From positions 1 to 64,000 of the forward strand of contig NZ_VIGH01000011.1 of assembly GCF_006704125.1 (NCBI RefSeq): DNA of 64,000 nucleotides, given 5' to 3'. The position numbers and the translations under genes were made by a program. Under the pieces are notes generated by a model. It had not been told where the DNA came from, made no database searches, and saw nothing but the letters and a program-made list of their open reading frames with translations. Within the stretch, counting starts at the first letter, position 1; every line of letters starts with the position of its first letter. Of the stretch, positions 34,535-42,892 are shown piece after piece. Source of the DNA: Rhodococcus spelaei. Lineage in GTDB: Bacteria > Actinomycetota > Actinomycetes > Mycobacteriales > Mycobacteriaceae.

Positions 34535-35389
34535 GTGCGTATCGACCTTCACACCCATTCCACGGCCTCGGACGGCACCGAGAGCCCGGCAGAGGTGATG
34601 CGGTCCGCTGCGGCGGCGGGTCTGGACGTGGTCGCGCTCACCGACCACGACACCACCGCGGGCTGGGCCGAGGCGGTCGCGGCGCTGCTACCGGGGCTGA
34701 GCCTGGTCCGGGGCATGGAGATGTCGTGTGAGGGGCGCGGGGAGGACGGCAGGCCCGTCGCGGTGCACCTGCTGGCCTACCTGTTCGACCCCGAGAACGT
34801 GGCTTTCGCTCGGGAGCGGGAGCGGCTGCGCTCCGAGCGCACCTCCCGCCTGCAGGCGATGGCCCGGCGGATGGCGGCCGACGGACTGCCGATCGACCCC
34901 GAGGCGGTGATGGCGGCCGCCGGACCGGCGGTCGGGCGGCCGCACCTGGCGCGAGCGCTGGTCGAGGCGGGGGTGGTGGGCTCGGTGAACGAGGCGTTCA
35001 CCGACCTGCTGCGAATCGGTGGACGGTATTACGTGCACAAGGAGGACACACCGCTGCCCGATGCGGTGCGGATGGTCTCCCAGGCGGGCGGGGTGAGCGT
35101 CCTGGCGCATCCGCGGGCGTCGAGCCGGGGCCGGATGATGGCGATGGAGCAGATCGGCGAGTTGGTCGCGGACGGGCTGTCCGGGCTGGAGATCGAACAT
35201 CACGATCATCGCGAGGAGGACACGCGGCTGCTGGCCGACATCGCCCACCGCCTCGACCTGATCGTCACCGGCTCCTCGGACTACCACGGCGTCAACAAGT
35301 CAGTGGTGATCGGTGAGTTCCTCACTGCACCAGATCAATTCGACCGGATCGTGGCGTCTGCGACCGGGGTTCCGGTGGTCGTGGGATGA
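34535..35389 (+). CDS. PHP-domain phosphoesterase
   Basis: 284 aa. Metal-binding motifs of the PHP superfamily: H6-x-H8 in DLHTHSTASDG, TDHDTT near residue 37, HPRAS around 193, and SSDYHG near 250. Relatives include TrpH/RnaAM, 3',5'-nucleoside bisphosphate phosphatase acting on pAp and short RNA ends. The GTG start has GACAAT 6 nt upstream and no SD (leaderless). Its stop overlaps the ATG of the MarC-like remnant, an arrangement that in relatives would link PHP and marC in one operon. Confidence 0.85.
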   Translation: MRIDLHTHSTASDGTESPAEVMRSAAAAGLDVVALTDHDTTAGWAEAVAALLPGLSLVRGMEMSCEGRGEDGRPVAVHLLAYLFDPENVAFARERERLRSERTSRLQAMARRMAADGLPIDPEAVMAAAGPAVGRPHLARALVEAGVVGSVNEAFTDLLRIGGRYYVHKEDTPLPDAVRMVSQAGGVSVLAHPRASSRGRMMAMEQIGELVADGLSGLEIEHHDHREEDTRLLADIAHRLDLIVTGSSDYHGVNKSVVIGEFLTAPDQFDRIVASATGVPVVVG

Positions 35390-35679
35390 GCGTGGTCGGT
35401 GCGGTTCCCATGTTCCACGCGCGCGGCGGCCGCACGGATCGTGAGGCGCCGGACCGGACCGCCCGCCCGGACTCCGCGGACTCGTGTCCGGCCGCGGGGT
35501 TGGCGATTCCGACGATTCGGCTCATCCTGTTCTCGGTGCTCCGGTTCTCCACGGCGCCGATCAAGCTGCCCGGCGGGGGCGGCATCACGCCGCTCGCGCA
35601 GATCGCCGGGCTCCTGCTGGCCGCGATCGCGGTCCAGCTCGATGCGGACTCGGTCCGCGGATTCATCGCAGGTGGGTAG
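35386..35679 (+). pseudogene. shortened MarC-family (UPF0056) gene remnant
   Basis: The 97-aa frame holds, in the right order, pieces that resemble a normal MarC membrane protein of about 200 aa: GAVPMF near the N-terminus, AGLAIPTI in the middle, and GLLLAAIAVQLDADSVRGF at the end. Between them are short Arg/Pro-rich stretches in place of the missing membrane helices. This is best explained by internal deletions and frame changes. The ATG overlaps the PHP stop. Based on memory of MarC sequences, so the family call is an inference; a novel small membrane protein is the alternative. Confidence 0.5.
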
Positions 35680-35683
35680 GCGA

Positions 35684-36025
35684 GTGTCGATCGACGAGTA
35701 CGAGGAGTACACCGAGCCCGGGACCGGACCAGGTCGCGGCCGGCGACGGAGCGGCGTCGCCCGCGGCCTGCAGGCGTTCAGCGGCGCGGTAGCGGCGGGT
35801 GTCGTGGTGCTCGCACTGGTGGTCATCGGTACCGCCTACCTCGGCGGGCGACGTGGGTTTCCGGGCCCCGGCGCGATGTCGGTCGGCGCCCACATCGCGG
35901 CAGCCGTGGCGGTCGTGGTCGCGCAGCGTTTCGCGGATCACCGGCGCGGTGCTGCCGCGGTTGCCGGGTCGGTTGCGGTGTTCTTGGTCACAATAGTGTT
36001 GCTCTGGACCCAGTGGTGGGGCTAG
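35684..36025 (+). CDS. small membrane protein of unknown function
   Basis: 113 aa from the GTG at 35684: an acidic Tyr-rich start (SIDEYEEYTEPG), a basic stretch (GRGRRRSG) and three hydrophobic helices (about 37-58, 67-85 and 90-110). No family recognised. Codon use looks like the neighbours'. It follows the MarC remnant by 4 bp and may be in the same operon. A GTG at 35672 would lengthen it by four residues and overlap the previous gene. Confidence 0.65.
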   Translation: MSIDEYEEYTEPGTGPGRGRRRSGVARGLQAFSGAVAAGVVVLALVVIGTAYLGGRRGFPGPGAMSVGAHIAAAVAVVVAQRFADHRRGAAAVAGSVAVFLVTIVLLWTQWWG

Positions 36026-36359
36026 CTCACCGGATTCGGTGCTCACCGGTGAGATTTGCCCTCGGTGAGGCATCGGTGGCACACTTGCTGCACTCCAAGC
36101 CGGTGCTACCCCCCGGTAATGAAGTGAGAGTCGGATTCACCAGCGGCAGATTCAGTGCCTGGGCCCACCCCGCCCGGCGCGTTCGCGCTTCCGAAGTGAG
36201 TGCTGTGCCCGTAGACCAAACGGGATCAGATCGTGCACCCTCGGTTAGCCTCACCCCCATCTCGACCAAGAACCTGCGGCTGCGTCGAAAATGCCTTCGG
36301 CGCTGCTACTTACCAGTAACCAGCCCCCGAGTTCGGGCGGCATGAGTAGGAGTGAAATC
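36026..36359. other. long leader region before the malic enzyme gene
   Basis: 334 bp without a gene. TTACCAGTAA (36310-36319), a palindrome with 4-bp arms, lies about 40 bp before the start codon and could be an operator; this is suggestive only. Confidence 0.35.
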
Positions 36360-37553
36360 GTGTCTCCCGTGACTGAAGCAACCACACCGCACAAGGTTGA
36401 GCTGACCGACGAGGAGATCTTCGCGGGCCACATCGGCGGCAAGCTCTCGGTCGAGACGACGACCCCCCTGGACAGCCAGCGTGCCCTGTCGATCGCGTAC
36501 ACCCCCGGCGTCGCGCAGGTCTCCCGCGCCATCCACGCCGACGAGACGCTCGCCGATCGCTACACGTGGACCAGTCGCCTCGTCGTGGTGGTCAGCGACG
36601 GCTCCGCGGTCCTCGGCCTCGGTGACATCGGCCCGCGCGCGTCGCTGCCGGTCATGGAGGGCAAGTCCGCGCTGTTCAAGAACTTCGCCGGCCTGAACTC
36701 GATCCCGCTGGTGCTCGACACCAAGGACCCCGACGAGATCGTCGAGACCCTGATCCGGCTGCGCCCGAGCTTCGGCGCCGTCAACCTCGAGGACATCTCG
36801 GCGCCGCGTTGCTTCGAGATCGAGAAGCGGGTCATCGAGGCCCTCGACTGCCCCGTCATGCACGACGACCAGCACGGCACCGCGATTGTCGCCCTCGCTG
36901 CGCTCAAGGGTGCGGTCAAGGTCCAGGACCGTGACATCACCGCGCTGCGCGTGGTCATCTCCGGTGCCGGTGCGGCGGGCGTGGCCTGCGCGAACATCCT
37001 GCTCGCGGCCGGCATCGCGGACATCACCGTCCTCGACTCCAAGGGCATCGTCTCCAGCGACCGCGGCGATCTCAACGAGATCAAGGCCGACCTGGCGGCG
37101 CGGACCAACCCGGCGGGACGCACCGGCGGCATCGTCGAGGCGCTCGACGGCGCCGACGTGTTCCTCGGTGTCTCGGCGGGCACCGTGCCCGAGGAGATCA
37201 TCGCCACGATGGCGCCCGAGGCGATCATCTTCGCGATGTCCAACCCGGACCCGGAGATCCACCCCGACATCGCGGCCAAGCACGCCGCGATCGTCGCGAC
37301 CGGCCGCAGCGACTTCCCGAACCAGATCAACAACGTGCTCGCCTTCCCCGGCGTGTTCAAGGGCGCTCTGGACGCGGGCGCGCGCCGGATCACCGAGGGC
37401 ATGAAGCTCGCCGCCGCCGAGGCGATCCTGTCGGTGGTTGCCGACGAGCTGGCCGTGGACAAGATCGTGCCGAGCCCGCTGGACCCGCGGGTCGCCCCCG
37501 CGGTCGCCGAGGCCGTCGCGGCCGCCGCGCGCGCCGAGGGTGTCGCCGGCTAG
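36360..37553 (+). CDS. NAD(P)-dependent malic enzyme, short bacterial type
   Basis: A 397-aa enzyme converting L-malate to pyruvate and CO2. Catalytic Y47 (AYTPGVAQV) and K102 (VMEGKSALFKNFAG), metal ligands in NLEDISAPRC and HDDQHGTAIV, and a Rossmann motif ISGAGAAGVA are present; no phosphotransacetylase extension. The GTG at 36360 was chosen because AGGAG lies 8 nt upstream. In M. tuberculosis mdh follows corA; here malic enzyme holds a similar place, a different malate enzyme. A perfect 17-bp hairpin follows the stop. Confidence 0.92.
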   Translation: MSPVTEATTPHKVELTDEEIFAGHIGGKLSVETTTPLDSQRALSIAYTPGVAQVSRAIHADETLADRYTWTSRLVVVVSDGSAVLGLGDIGPRASLPVMEGKSALFKNFAGLNSIPLVLDTKDPDEIVETLIRLRPSFGAVNLEDISAPRCFEIEKRVIEALDCPVMHDDQHGTAIVALAALKGAVKVQDRDITALRVVISGAGAAGVACANILLAAGIADITVLDSKGIVSSDRGDLNEIKADLAARTNPAGRTGGIVEALDGADVFLGVSAGTVPEEIIATMAPEAIIFAMSNPDPEIHPDIAAKHAAIVATGRSDFPNQINNVLAFPGVFKGALDAGARRITEGMKLAAAEAILSVVADELAVDKIVPSPLDPRVAPAVAEAVAAAARAEGVAG

Positions 37554-37570
37554 CACTCCGCACCCCCCTT

Positions 37571-37619
37571 GGTGATGGGAACCTTCAGCCGGTCAGGCCG
37601 GGTGAAGGTTCCCATCACC
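37571..37619 (+). terminator. terminator after the malic enzyme gene
   Basis: A perfect 17-bp stem (37571-37587 with 37603-37619) with a 15-nt loop. Just beyond it, 37628-37690 holds short direct repeats (three cagtgtg and two cggggtcagtggg copies). Confidence 0.8.
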
Positions 37620-37676
37620 CGTTTGTGGGGGCAGTGTGCAGTGTGCAGTGTGCAGGGGCGGGGTCAGTGGGCGGGG

Positions 37677-38357
37677 TCAGTGGGCGGGGGCGCGGCGCAG
37701 CCGACCGGTGCCGGGGACGGACGCCCAGACCGCGAGCGCGAGCACGCCGTCCACGATCAGGGCGAGCGCCGCGACCAGGACGGCGCCCACGACCACTCGC
37801 GGGTAGTCGCGGAGCGCGAGCCCGTCGAAGATGTACCGGCCGAGTCCGCCGAGGTTGACGTAGGCGGCGATCGTCGCGGTCGCGATGATCTGCAGCGTCG
37901 CGTTGCGCAGCCCGCCGACGATCAGCGGCAGGGCGTTGGGGACCTCGACCCGGCCGAGCACCTGCCGCTCGGTCATGCCCATCGCTCGGGCCGCGTCCAC
38001 CACGACTGCGTCCACGTTGGCGACGCCGGCGTAGGTGCCGGCCAGGATCGGCGGGACCCCGAGCAGCACCAGCGCGATGATCGGCGGGACGAGGCCGAGT
38101 CCGAGCAGCAGCACCAGGAACGTCAACACGCCGAGGGTGGGCAGCGAGCGCAGCGAGTTGACCAGTCCGACCAGCACCGCCTCGCCGCGCCGGAAGTGGC
38201 CGATCAGCAGGCCGAGCGGGATCGCCACGGCGGCCGACACGACCAGCGCGAGCAGGCTGTACCAGAGGTGCTCGACGATGCGCGTGCCGATGCCTGTCGG
38301 GCCGGACCAGTTCGCGGGGTCGGCGATGTACTCGAACGCGGAGCCGAAGATGTTCAC
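37677..38357 (-). CDS. osmoprotectant ABC importer permease (OpuB/ProW type), second
   Basis: 226 aa, five to six membrane helices, with the binding-protein-dependent permease loop (around EVPNALPLIVGGLRNATLQ) that contacts the ATPase. It resembles ProW/OpuCB/OpuCD, which carry glycine betaine, choline or similar osmolytes. The GTG overlaps the stop of the first permease (GTGA). Last gene of the four-gene operon; the 3' end runs into short direct repeats. Confidence 0.88.
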   Translation of the reverse strand: MNIFGSAFEYIADPANWSGPTGIGTRIVEHLWYSLLALVVSAAVAIPLGLLIGHFRRGEAVLVGLVNSLRSLPTLGVLTFLVLLLGLGLVPPIIALVLLGVPPILAGTYAGVANVDAVVVDAARAMGMTERQVLGRVEVPNALPLIVGGLRNATLQIIATATIAAYVNLGGLGRYIFDGLALRDYPRVVVGAVLVAALALIVDGVLALAVWASVPGTGRLRRAPAH

Positions 38358-39046
38358 GCCGGACCCTCCACGTCACGCAGGACGTTGACCGGATCGGTGG
38401 CCTTGCGGCCCTTGCCCGTTCGGGTCCACGGCGTCAGGACGCGGCCGACGAGGTACAGCAGTGCGTCGAACACCAGCGCCAGGAACACGATGGCGATGAT
38501 GCCGGCCAGGATCTGGTCGGGGTAGTCGCGCTGGTAGCCCTTGGTGAACAACTCTCCGAGGCCACCGATGCCGATCACCGACCCCACCGAGACCAGCGAG
38601 ATGTTCGTGACCGCGACGACGCGAATGTTGGAGATCAGCACCGGAAGTGCCAGTGGCAGTTCGACGGTCAGTGCGCGCCGCAGCGGGGTGAAGCCCATCG
38701 CCGTCGCCGAGTCGATCACCTCCGCAGGCACCGAGTCGAGGGCTTCGGGCACGGCCCGGACCAGCAGCGCGCTCGAGTAGATCGCCAGTGCGATCACGAC
38801 GTTGTTCTTGTCGAGAACGTCGAGTCCGAAAACGGCGGGGACGGTGACGAACAGCGCCAGCGACGGAATGGTGAACGCGACGGACGCGACGGTCGTCGTG
38901 GTCTTGCGCAGCCACGAGACGTTGCGGACCGCGGTGCCCAGCGGAACCGCCACGACCAGTCCGATCAGCAGCGGCAGCAGCGCGAGGTACAGGTGGGTCT
39001 CGGTCAGGTCGACGACATAAGAGAAGTTGTCGATCAGCCAGCGCAT
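38354..39046 (-). CDS. osmoprotectant ABC importer permease (OpuB/ProW type), first
   Basis: 230 aa, about six membrane helices, with the coupling loop EALDSVPAEVIDSATAMG and the following ELPLALPVLISNIRV. Paralogue and partner of the second permease; together they form the membrane channel. Its ATG overlaps the stop of the ATPase gene by one base (TGATG), a sign of coupled translation. The C-terminus has an extra basic cytoplasmic tail (RTGKGRKA). Confidence 0.88.
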   Translation of the reverse strand: MRWLIDNFSYVVDLTETHLYLALLPLLIGLVVAVPLGTAVRNVSWLRKTTTTVASVAFTIPSLALFVTVPAVFGLDVLDKNNVVIALAIYSSALLVRAVPEALDSVPAEVIDSATAMGFTPLRRALTVELPLALPVLISNIRVVAVTNISLVSVGSVIGIGGLGELFTKGYQRDYPDQILAGIIAIVFLALVFDALLYLVGRVLTPWTRTGKGRKATDPVNVLRDVEGPA

Positions 39047-40191
39047 CAGCCGACCGTTTCGCCGTCGAAGAAGTGCCTGCCCCGTTCCCGGTCCTCGGCC
39101 TGACGCTGCTCGGCCAGCTTCCGAATCACCTCTGACCCGTGGATGCCGCCGACCACCGCGCCCGAGTCGTCCACGGCGACACCGATTCCCGAGGGCGAGG
39201 AGATGGCAGCGTCCAGGGCCTGGCGCAGGTCGCCGCCGCGGGTGAACAGCGAGCCGCCGGCCGCGGTGCTGTCGGACAGGGAGTTCCCGGCGCGGATGCC
39301 CTCGACTCCGGTGACGTCGATCCACCCCAGCGGCGTGCCGGCGTCGGCGACCACGAGCACCCACTCGCCCTGGTCGAGTCGCAGCGTGGACAGTTCCGCT
39401 TCGGTCGCGGTGCGGATCTCGTGCAGCGGCACCTGGTCGGCGGCCCGGAACGACAGCCCACGGTAGCCGCGGTCGCGGCCGACGAACGCCGCCACGAAGT
39501 CCGTTGCGGGGGAGGCGAGCACGGTCTGCGGCGGCGCGTACTGCTGCAGTCGTCCCTGCGGGCCGAACACCGCGACGCGGTCGCCGAGTTTGACCGCTTC
39601 GTCGATGTCGTGGGTGACGAACACGATGGTCTTGCGCAGGTCCGCCTGCAATCGGCGCATCTCGGCCTGCAGGTCCTCGCGGACGACCGGGTCGACCGCG
39701 CTGAACGGCTCGTCCATCAGCAGGATCGGTGGGTCCGCGGCCAGGGCGCGCGCGACGCCCACCCGCTGCTGCTGACCGCCGGACAGTTGGGCCGGGTAGC
39801 GGCCGGCCAGCGCGGGGTCGAGTCCGACCCGTTCGAGTACCTCGAGTGCGGCCTTGCGGGCGGCGCGGCGCGAATCGCCCCGCAGCACCGGGACGGTCGC
39901 GACGTTGTCGACCACCGTGCGGTGCGGGAGCAGTCCGGCGCCCTGGATGACGTAGCCGATGCCGAGGCGCAGCTGGACCACGTCGGTGTGCGCGATGTCC
40001 CGACCGTTCACCGTCACCGTGCCGGCGGTCGGGGTGATCATCCGGTTGATCATGCGCATCGACGTGGTCTTGCCGCACCCGGACGGTCCGACGAAGACGG
40101 TGAACGACTCGGCGTCGATGGCCAGGTCGAGGTCGTCGACGGCGACGGTGCCGTCGGGGTAGCGCTTGGTGACCGACTCGAAGCTGATCAA
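39046..40191 (-). CDS. osmoprotectant ABC importer ATPase with C-terminal CBS domains
   Basis: 381 aa. Walker A GPSGCGKTT near residue 35, signature LSGGQQQRVGVARAL and Walker B ILLMDEPFSAVD, followed by two CBS-like domains (about 255-380). In OpuA-type transporters these domains sense ionic strength or cyclic-di-AMP and switch transport on under osmotic stress. The start is a TTG, which is unusual but gives the expected N-terminus; it lies 9 bp after the binding-protein gene. Confidence 0.9.
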   Translation of the reverse strand: MISFESVTKRYPDGTVAVDDLDLAIDAESFTVFVGPSGCGKTTSMRMINRMITPTAGTVTVNGRDIAHTDVVQLRLGIGYVIQGAGLLPHRTVVDNVATVPVLRGDSRRAARKAALEVLERVGLDPALAGRYPAQLSGGQQQRVGVARALAADPPILLMDEPFSAVDPVVREDLQAEMRRLQADLRKTIVFVTHDIDEAVKLGDRVAVFGPQGRLQQYAPPQTVLASPATDFVAAFVGRDRGYRGLSFRAADQVPLHEIRTATEAELSTLRLDQGEWVLVVADAGTPLGWIDVTGVEGIRAGNSLSDSTAAGGSLFTRGGDLRQALDAAISSPSGIGVAVDDSGAVVGGIHGSEVIRKLAEQRQAEDRERGRHFFDGETVG

Positions 40192-40200
40192 CGCGAACGC

Positions 40201-41145
40201 CTAGGACACCGGCTTGTCGAGGCCCTGCGCGGCGACCCATTGCGCCGCCGCGGCCGAGGGTTCGGTCTTCGAGCTCCCCGACACCGAATCATTGAGGGCG
40301 ACAAGCTGTTCGGTGGTGAGCTTCGCGGAGACCGCGTCCAGGACGGCGGCGAGCTTGTCCGACTTCTTACTTGCCCGCAGCAGGGGCACCACGTTCTGGG
40401 CCGGGAAGTTGTTCTTCGGGTCGGCGAGGACGACGAAGTTGTTCGCCGCGATGGCGGGCGAGGTGGTGAAGATGTTCGCCGCGGTGACCTTCCCGTCGGC
40501 GAGTGCCCTCACGGTCGCCGGTCCGCCGCCGTCCGCGATCGGCACGAAGTTGCCCGCGCTGATGTCGAGTCCGTAGTGCTCCTTGAGGCCGGGCAGGCCG
40601 ACCGGGCGTTCCTGGAACTCGGCGGGCGCACCGAACTTCACGTCCGCCGAGTGCGGGGCCAGATCTGCGATGGAGGTCAGCTGCCACTGGTCGGCGGTGC
40701 CCCGGGTGACCACCACGGCATCCTTGTTCTCGCCGGGCGCGGGCGTGGCGATCGCCAGGTCGGAGCCGAGCGCGGCGGTCAGGGCGGCGTTCACGTCGGC
40801 GGCCGTGGTCGCGGTGGCGTTCTTGTCCAGGAATTGCAGCAGGTTGCCGGTGTAGTCCGGGATCACGTCGATCGACCCGGCTTTGACGGCGGGCACGTAG
40901 GCCTCGCGACTGCCGATGTTCAACTTGGTGCTGACGTCGAAGCCGTTGGCCTTCAAGGCGTCCGCGTAGATGTTCGCGACCGTCTCGGACTCGGGGAAGT
41001 TCGCCGAACCCACCACGATCGTGTTCGGGTCGGAGCTGGCGGTGCCGCCACTGCTCAGCGGGTCGGAGTTTCCGCAGCCCGCCACGGCGGTCAGTGCCAG
41101 GGCTGCCACGGCAGTGGCGATCGAGAGGCGGGGCGAGAACGTCAT
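40201..41145 (-). CDS. glycine-betaine/choline-binding lipoprotein (OpuBC/OpuCC type)
   Basis: 314 aa. Lipoprotein signal with lipobox VAGC; the mature protein is a type-F substrate-binding fold. SANFPESETVANIYADAL and DVIPDYTGNLLQF near the first lobe, then a full second lobe, and QNVVPLLRASKK returning to lobe one. It catches quaternary-amine osmolytes outside the membrane. The ATG at 41145 was chosen because GGAAGGA lies 6 nt before it; an ATG 6 bp upstream sits too close to that site. First gene of the importer operon. Confidence 0.88.
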   Translation of the reverse strand: MTFSPRLSIATAVAALALTAVAGCGNSDPLSSGGTASSDPNTIVVGSANFPESETVANIYADALKANGFDVSTKLNIGSREAYVPAVKAGSIDVIPDYTGNLLQFLDKNATATTAADVNAALTAALGSDLAIATPAPGENKDAVVVTRGTADQWQLTSIADLAPHSADVKFGAPAEFQERPVGLPGLKEHYGLDISAGNFVPIADGGGPATVRALADGKVTAANIFTTSPAIAANNFVVLADPKNNFPAQNVVPLLRASKKSDKLAAVLDAVSAKLTTEQLVALNDSVSGSSKTEPSAAAAQWVAAQGLDKPVS

Positions 41146-41306
41146 GCGCATCCTTCCATCGGTTCCGGCGTTAGCACCCGCCCGCGCTGGGGGCTGGTTG
41201 CTGCGGCGTCGTCAAGCCGGATCTCTCGGCCGCTCGAGATGGTGCTGGCGCTCAGTGTAACGATGGGTACGACATTTGCACGGTGAGCGAGGGAGCGTGG
41301 CGCGCG

Positions 41307-41921
41307 ATGAAATCACGGCTGTGGGCCTGCGGGGTGGCCGTGGTCGCCTTGCTGCTGTCGGGCTGTTCGTCGGATGACTCGAGCCTGGCCGGTGCGCCCG
41401 CGCTGCCCGCGATCACCGTCGGGTCGGGGCAGTCCGCGGAGAGTCAGGTGTTGGCGGAGATCTACGCGAAGGTGCTGCGCGGCACGGGGTCCCCCGTCGA
41501 CACGCGGCTCGGTCTGGCTCAGGGGGAGGACCTCACGGAACTGGACTCGGGCGCGGTGACCCTGGTGCCCGAGTACACGGGGCGCCTGCTCGAGCGCCTG
41601 CATCCCGGTGCCACCGAGACGAAACCGGACGCGGTCTTCGAGGAACTGAACCGGTCGCTGCCGACCGGGCTGTCGGTCTCCGACTACGGAATGGCCGAGG
41701 AACCGGGTAGCGGCGAGGCAGGCACGGACGGCAGCGGTGAGCCGGCGCAGAACGTGGTGCCGCTCATGCGTACCGGGGTGCTGACGGAGGCGCAGGTCAA
41801 GGCGCTCAATGTCGTTGCCGGCGAACTGACTTCGGCCGAACTCGCCCAGATGGGTGAGGCGGTGCGCCGCGGTGACCGCACAGCGGACCAGGCCGCCGCG
41901 GACTGGCTCGGCGCGCGGTAG
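41307..41921 (+). CDS. internally shortened OpuC-type binding lipoprotein
   Basis: 204 aa, divergent from the importer operon. Lipobox LLLSGC at about residues 17-22. It aligns with the full-length neighbour at both ends: VGSGQSAESQVLAEIYAKVL and VPEYTGRLLERL in the first half, QNVVPLMRTGVLTEAQV and the last 50 residues in the second. The middle of about 110 residues, which forms lobe two in the neighbour, is replaced by a Gly/Ser/Glu-rich linker. The reading frame is clean, so it is probably a functional one-lobe protein rather than a pseudogene. ATG at 41307 chosen for the signal peptide. Confidence 0.78.
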   Translation: MKSRLWACGVAVVALLLSGCSSDDSSLAGAPALPAITVGSGQSAESQVLAEIYAKVLRGTGSPVDTRLGLAQGEDLTELDSGAVTLVPEYTGRLLERLHPGATETKPDAVFEELNRSLPTGLSVSDYGMAEEPGSGEAGTDGSGEPAQNVVPLMRTGVLTEAQVKALNVVAGELTSAELAQMGEAVRRGDRTADQAAADWLGAR

Positions 41922-41985
41922 ACGCCCGCACGGGCGGTTGTCGTGACCGTCTCCCGACGTTCGCTCGACAGCCGCCCGTGCGCCG

Positions 41986-42888
41986 TCAGACCGGGGTCGA
42001 CGCCAGCGCGCCGCGCAGGAACCCGCCGAGCTCGCGCACGGCCGCGTCGGCCTCGCGGAGCAGCGACGCCTGCAGGTGCGCCACGTGCCACAGTTCGGGG
42101 TACTCGGTGTACTCCACCGGAACCGCTGCCGCGCGCAGCTTGTCGACCAGTTCGACCACCTGCGGGTAGAGCACCTCGCTCGTGCCGATGTGCACGATGG
42201 TCGGCGGCAGTCCCGCCATGTCGCCCAGCAGCGGCGCGTATCCCGGGTCGGTGCGGTCGCCGCCGCCGAGGTACGCGTCCGCCGCATCGAACGACCACCT
42301 GGTGTTGATCACCAGATCGCGCTCGAACGGGGCGTCCCGGGAACCGGGATTCACCCACGGCGCGATCAGCCCGAGGGCAGCCGGTCGCACTCCGTGCCGA
42401 TCGATCAGGGCCCGCGCCGCGGCCAGGGACAGTCCGCCGCCCGCCGAATCACCCGCGATGGCAACCTGATCGGCGCTGTACCCACGCTCGACGAGTAGTT
42501 CCAGGTAGGCGTCGATGGCGTCGTCGAGCGCCGCGGGGTACGGATTCTCCGGCGCCAAGCGGTAGTCGAGCACGTACACCGCGGCCTCGCTCGCGCGGGC
42601 CAGGTGCGCGGCCAGCGACCGGTGGGTCGCGGGCGACCCGAGCGTGTACCCGCCGCCGTGCAGGTACAGCACGGCGGTCGGGCGCTCGGTGGCACCCACC
42701 GTCACGCGCTCGACCCGGCGGCCGGCCAGCGTCGTCGGACGAACGACCGTGCCCGCAGGCAGCGTCTGCAGCGCCGAGCCGGCATCGATGACGCGCCGTG
42801 CCACCGGCGCCGGGAGCGAGGCGTGCAGCGCGAGCCGGTAGAACGGTCCGAGCGCGGCGGCCACCAGCGGCCGCGGCAGGTACGGCAC
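41986..42888 (-). CDS. alpha/beta hydrolase of the hormone-sensitive-lipase family
   Basis: 300 aa. Oxyanion-hole motif H77-G78-G79-G80, nucleophile S148 in GDSAGGG, and a C-terminal His in LWHVAHLQ with an Asp-containing loop before it. It would cleave carboxyl esters in the cytoplasm. Last of three genes with the monooxygenase and dehydrogenase; an esterase is what would be needed to open the ester formed by a Baeyer-Villiger reaction. A similar trio occurs in the mymA locus of M. tuberculosis. GTG start 4 bp after the SDR stop. Confidence 0.88.
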   Translation of the reverse strand: MPYLPRPLVAAALGPFYRLALHASLPAPVARRVIDAGSALQTLPAGTVVRPTTLAGRRVERVTVGATERPTAVLYLHGGGYTLGSPATHRSLAAHLARASEAAVYVLDYRLAPENPYPAALDDAIDAYLELLVERGYSADQVAIAGDSAGGGLSLAAARALIDRHGVRPAALGLIAPWVNPGSRDAPFERDLVINTRWSFDAADAYLGGGDRTDPGYAPLLGDMAGLPPTIVHIGTSEVLYPQVVELVDKLRAAAVPVEYTEYPELWHVAHLQASLLREADAAVRELGGFLRGALASTPV

Positions 42889-42892
42889 CGGG

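Noticed and set aside
37628-37690. minisatellite or attachment site downstream of the malic enzyme gene
   Set aside because: Only two to three short imperfect copies of cagtgtg and cggggtcagtggg; no integrase and no tRNA nearby.
41307-41921. frameshifted pseudogene of the binding protein
   Set aside because: One clean frame with lipobox, matching N- and C-terminal parts and ordinary codon use; a precise internal replacement rather than decay.
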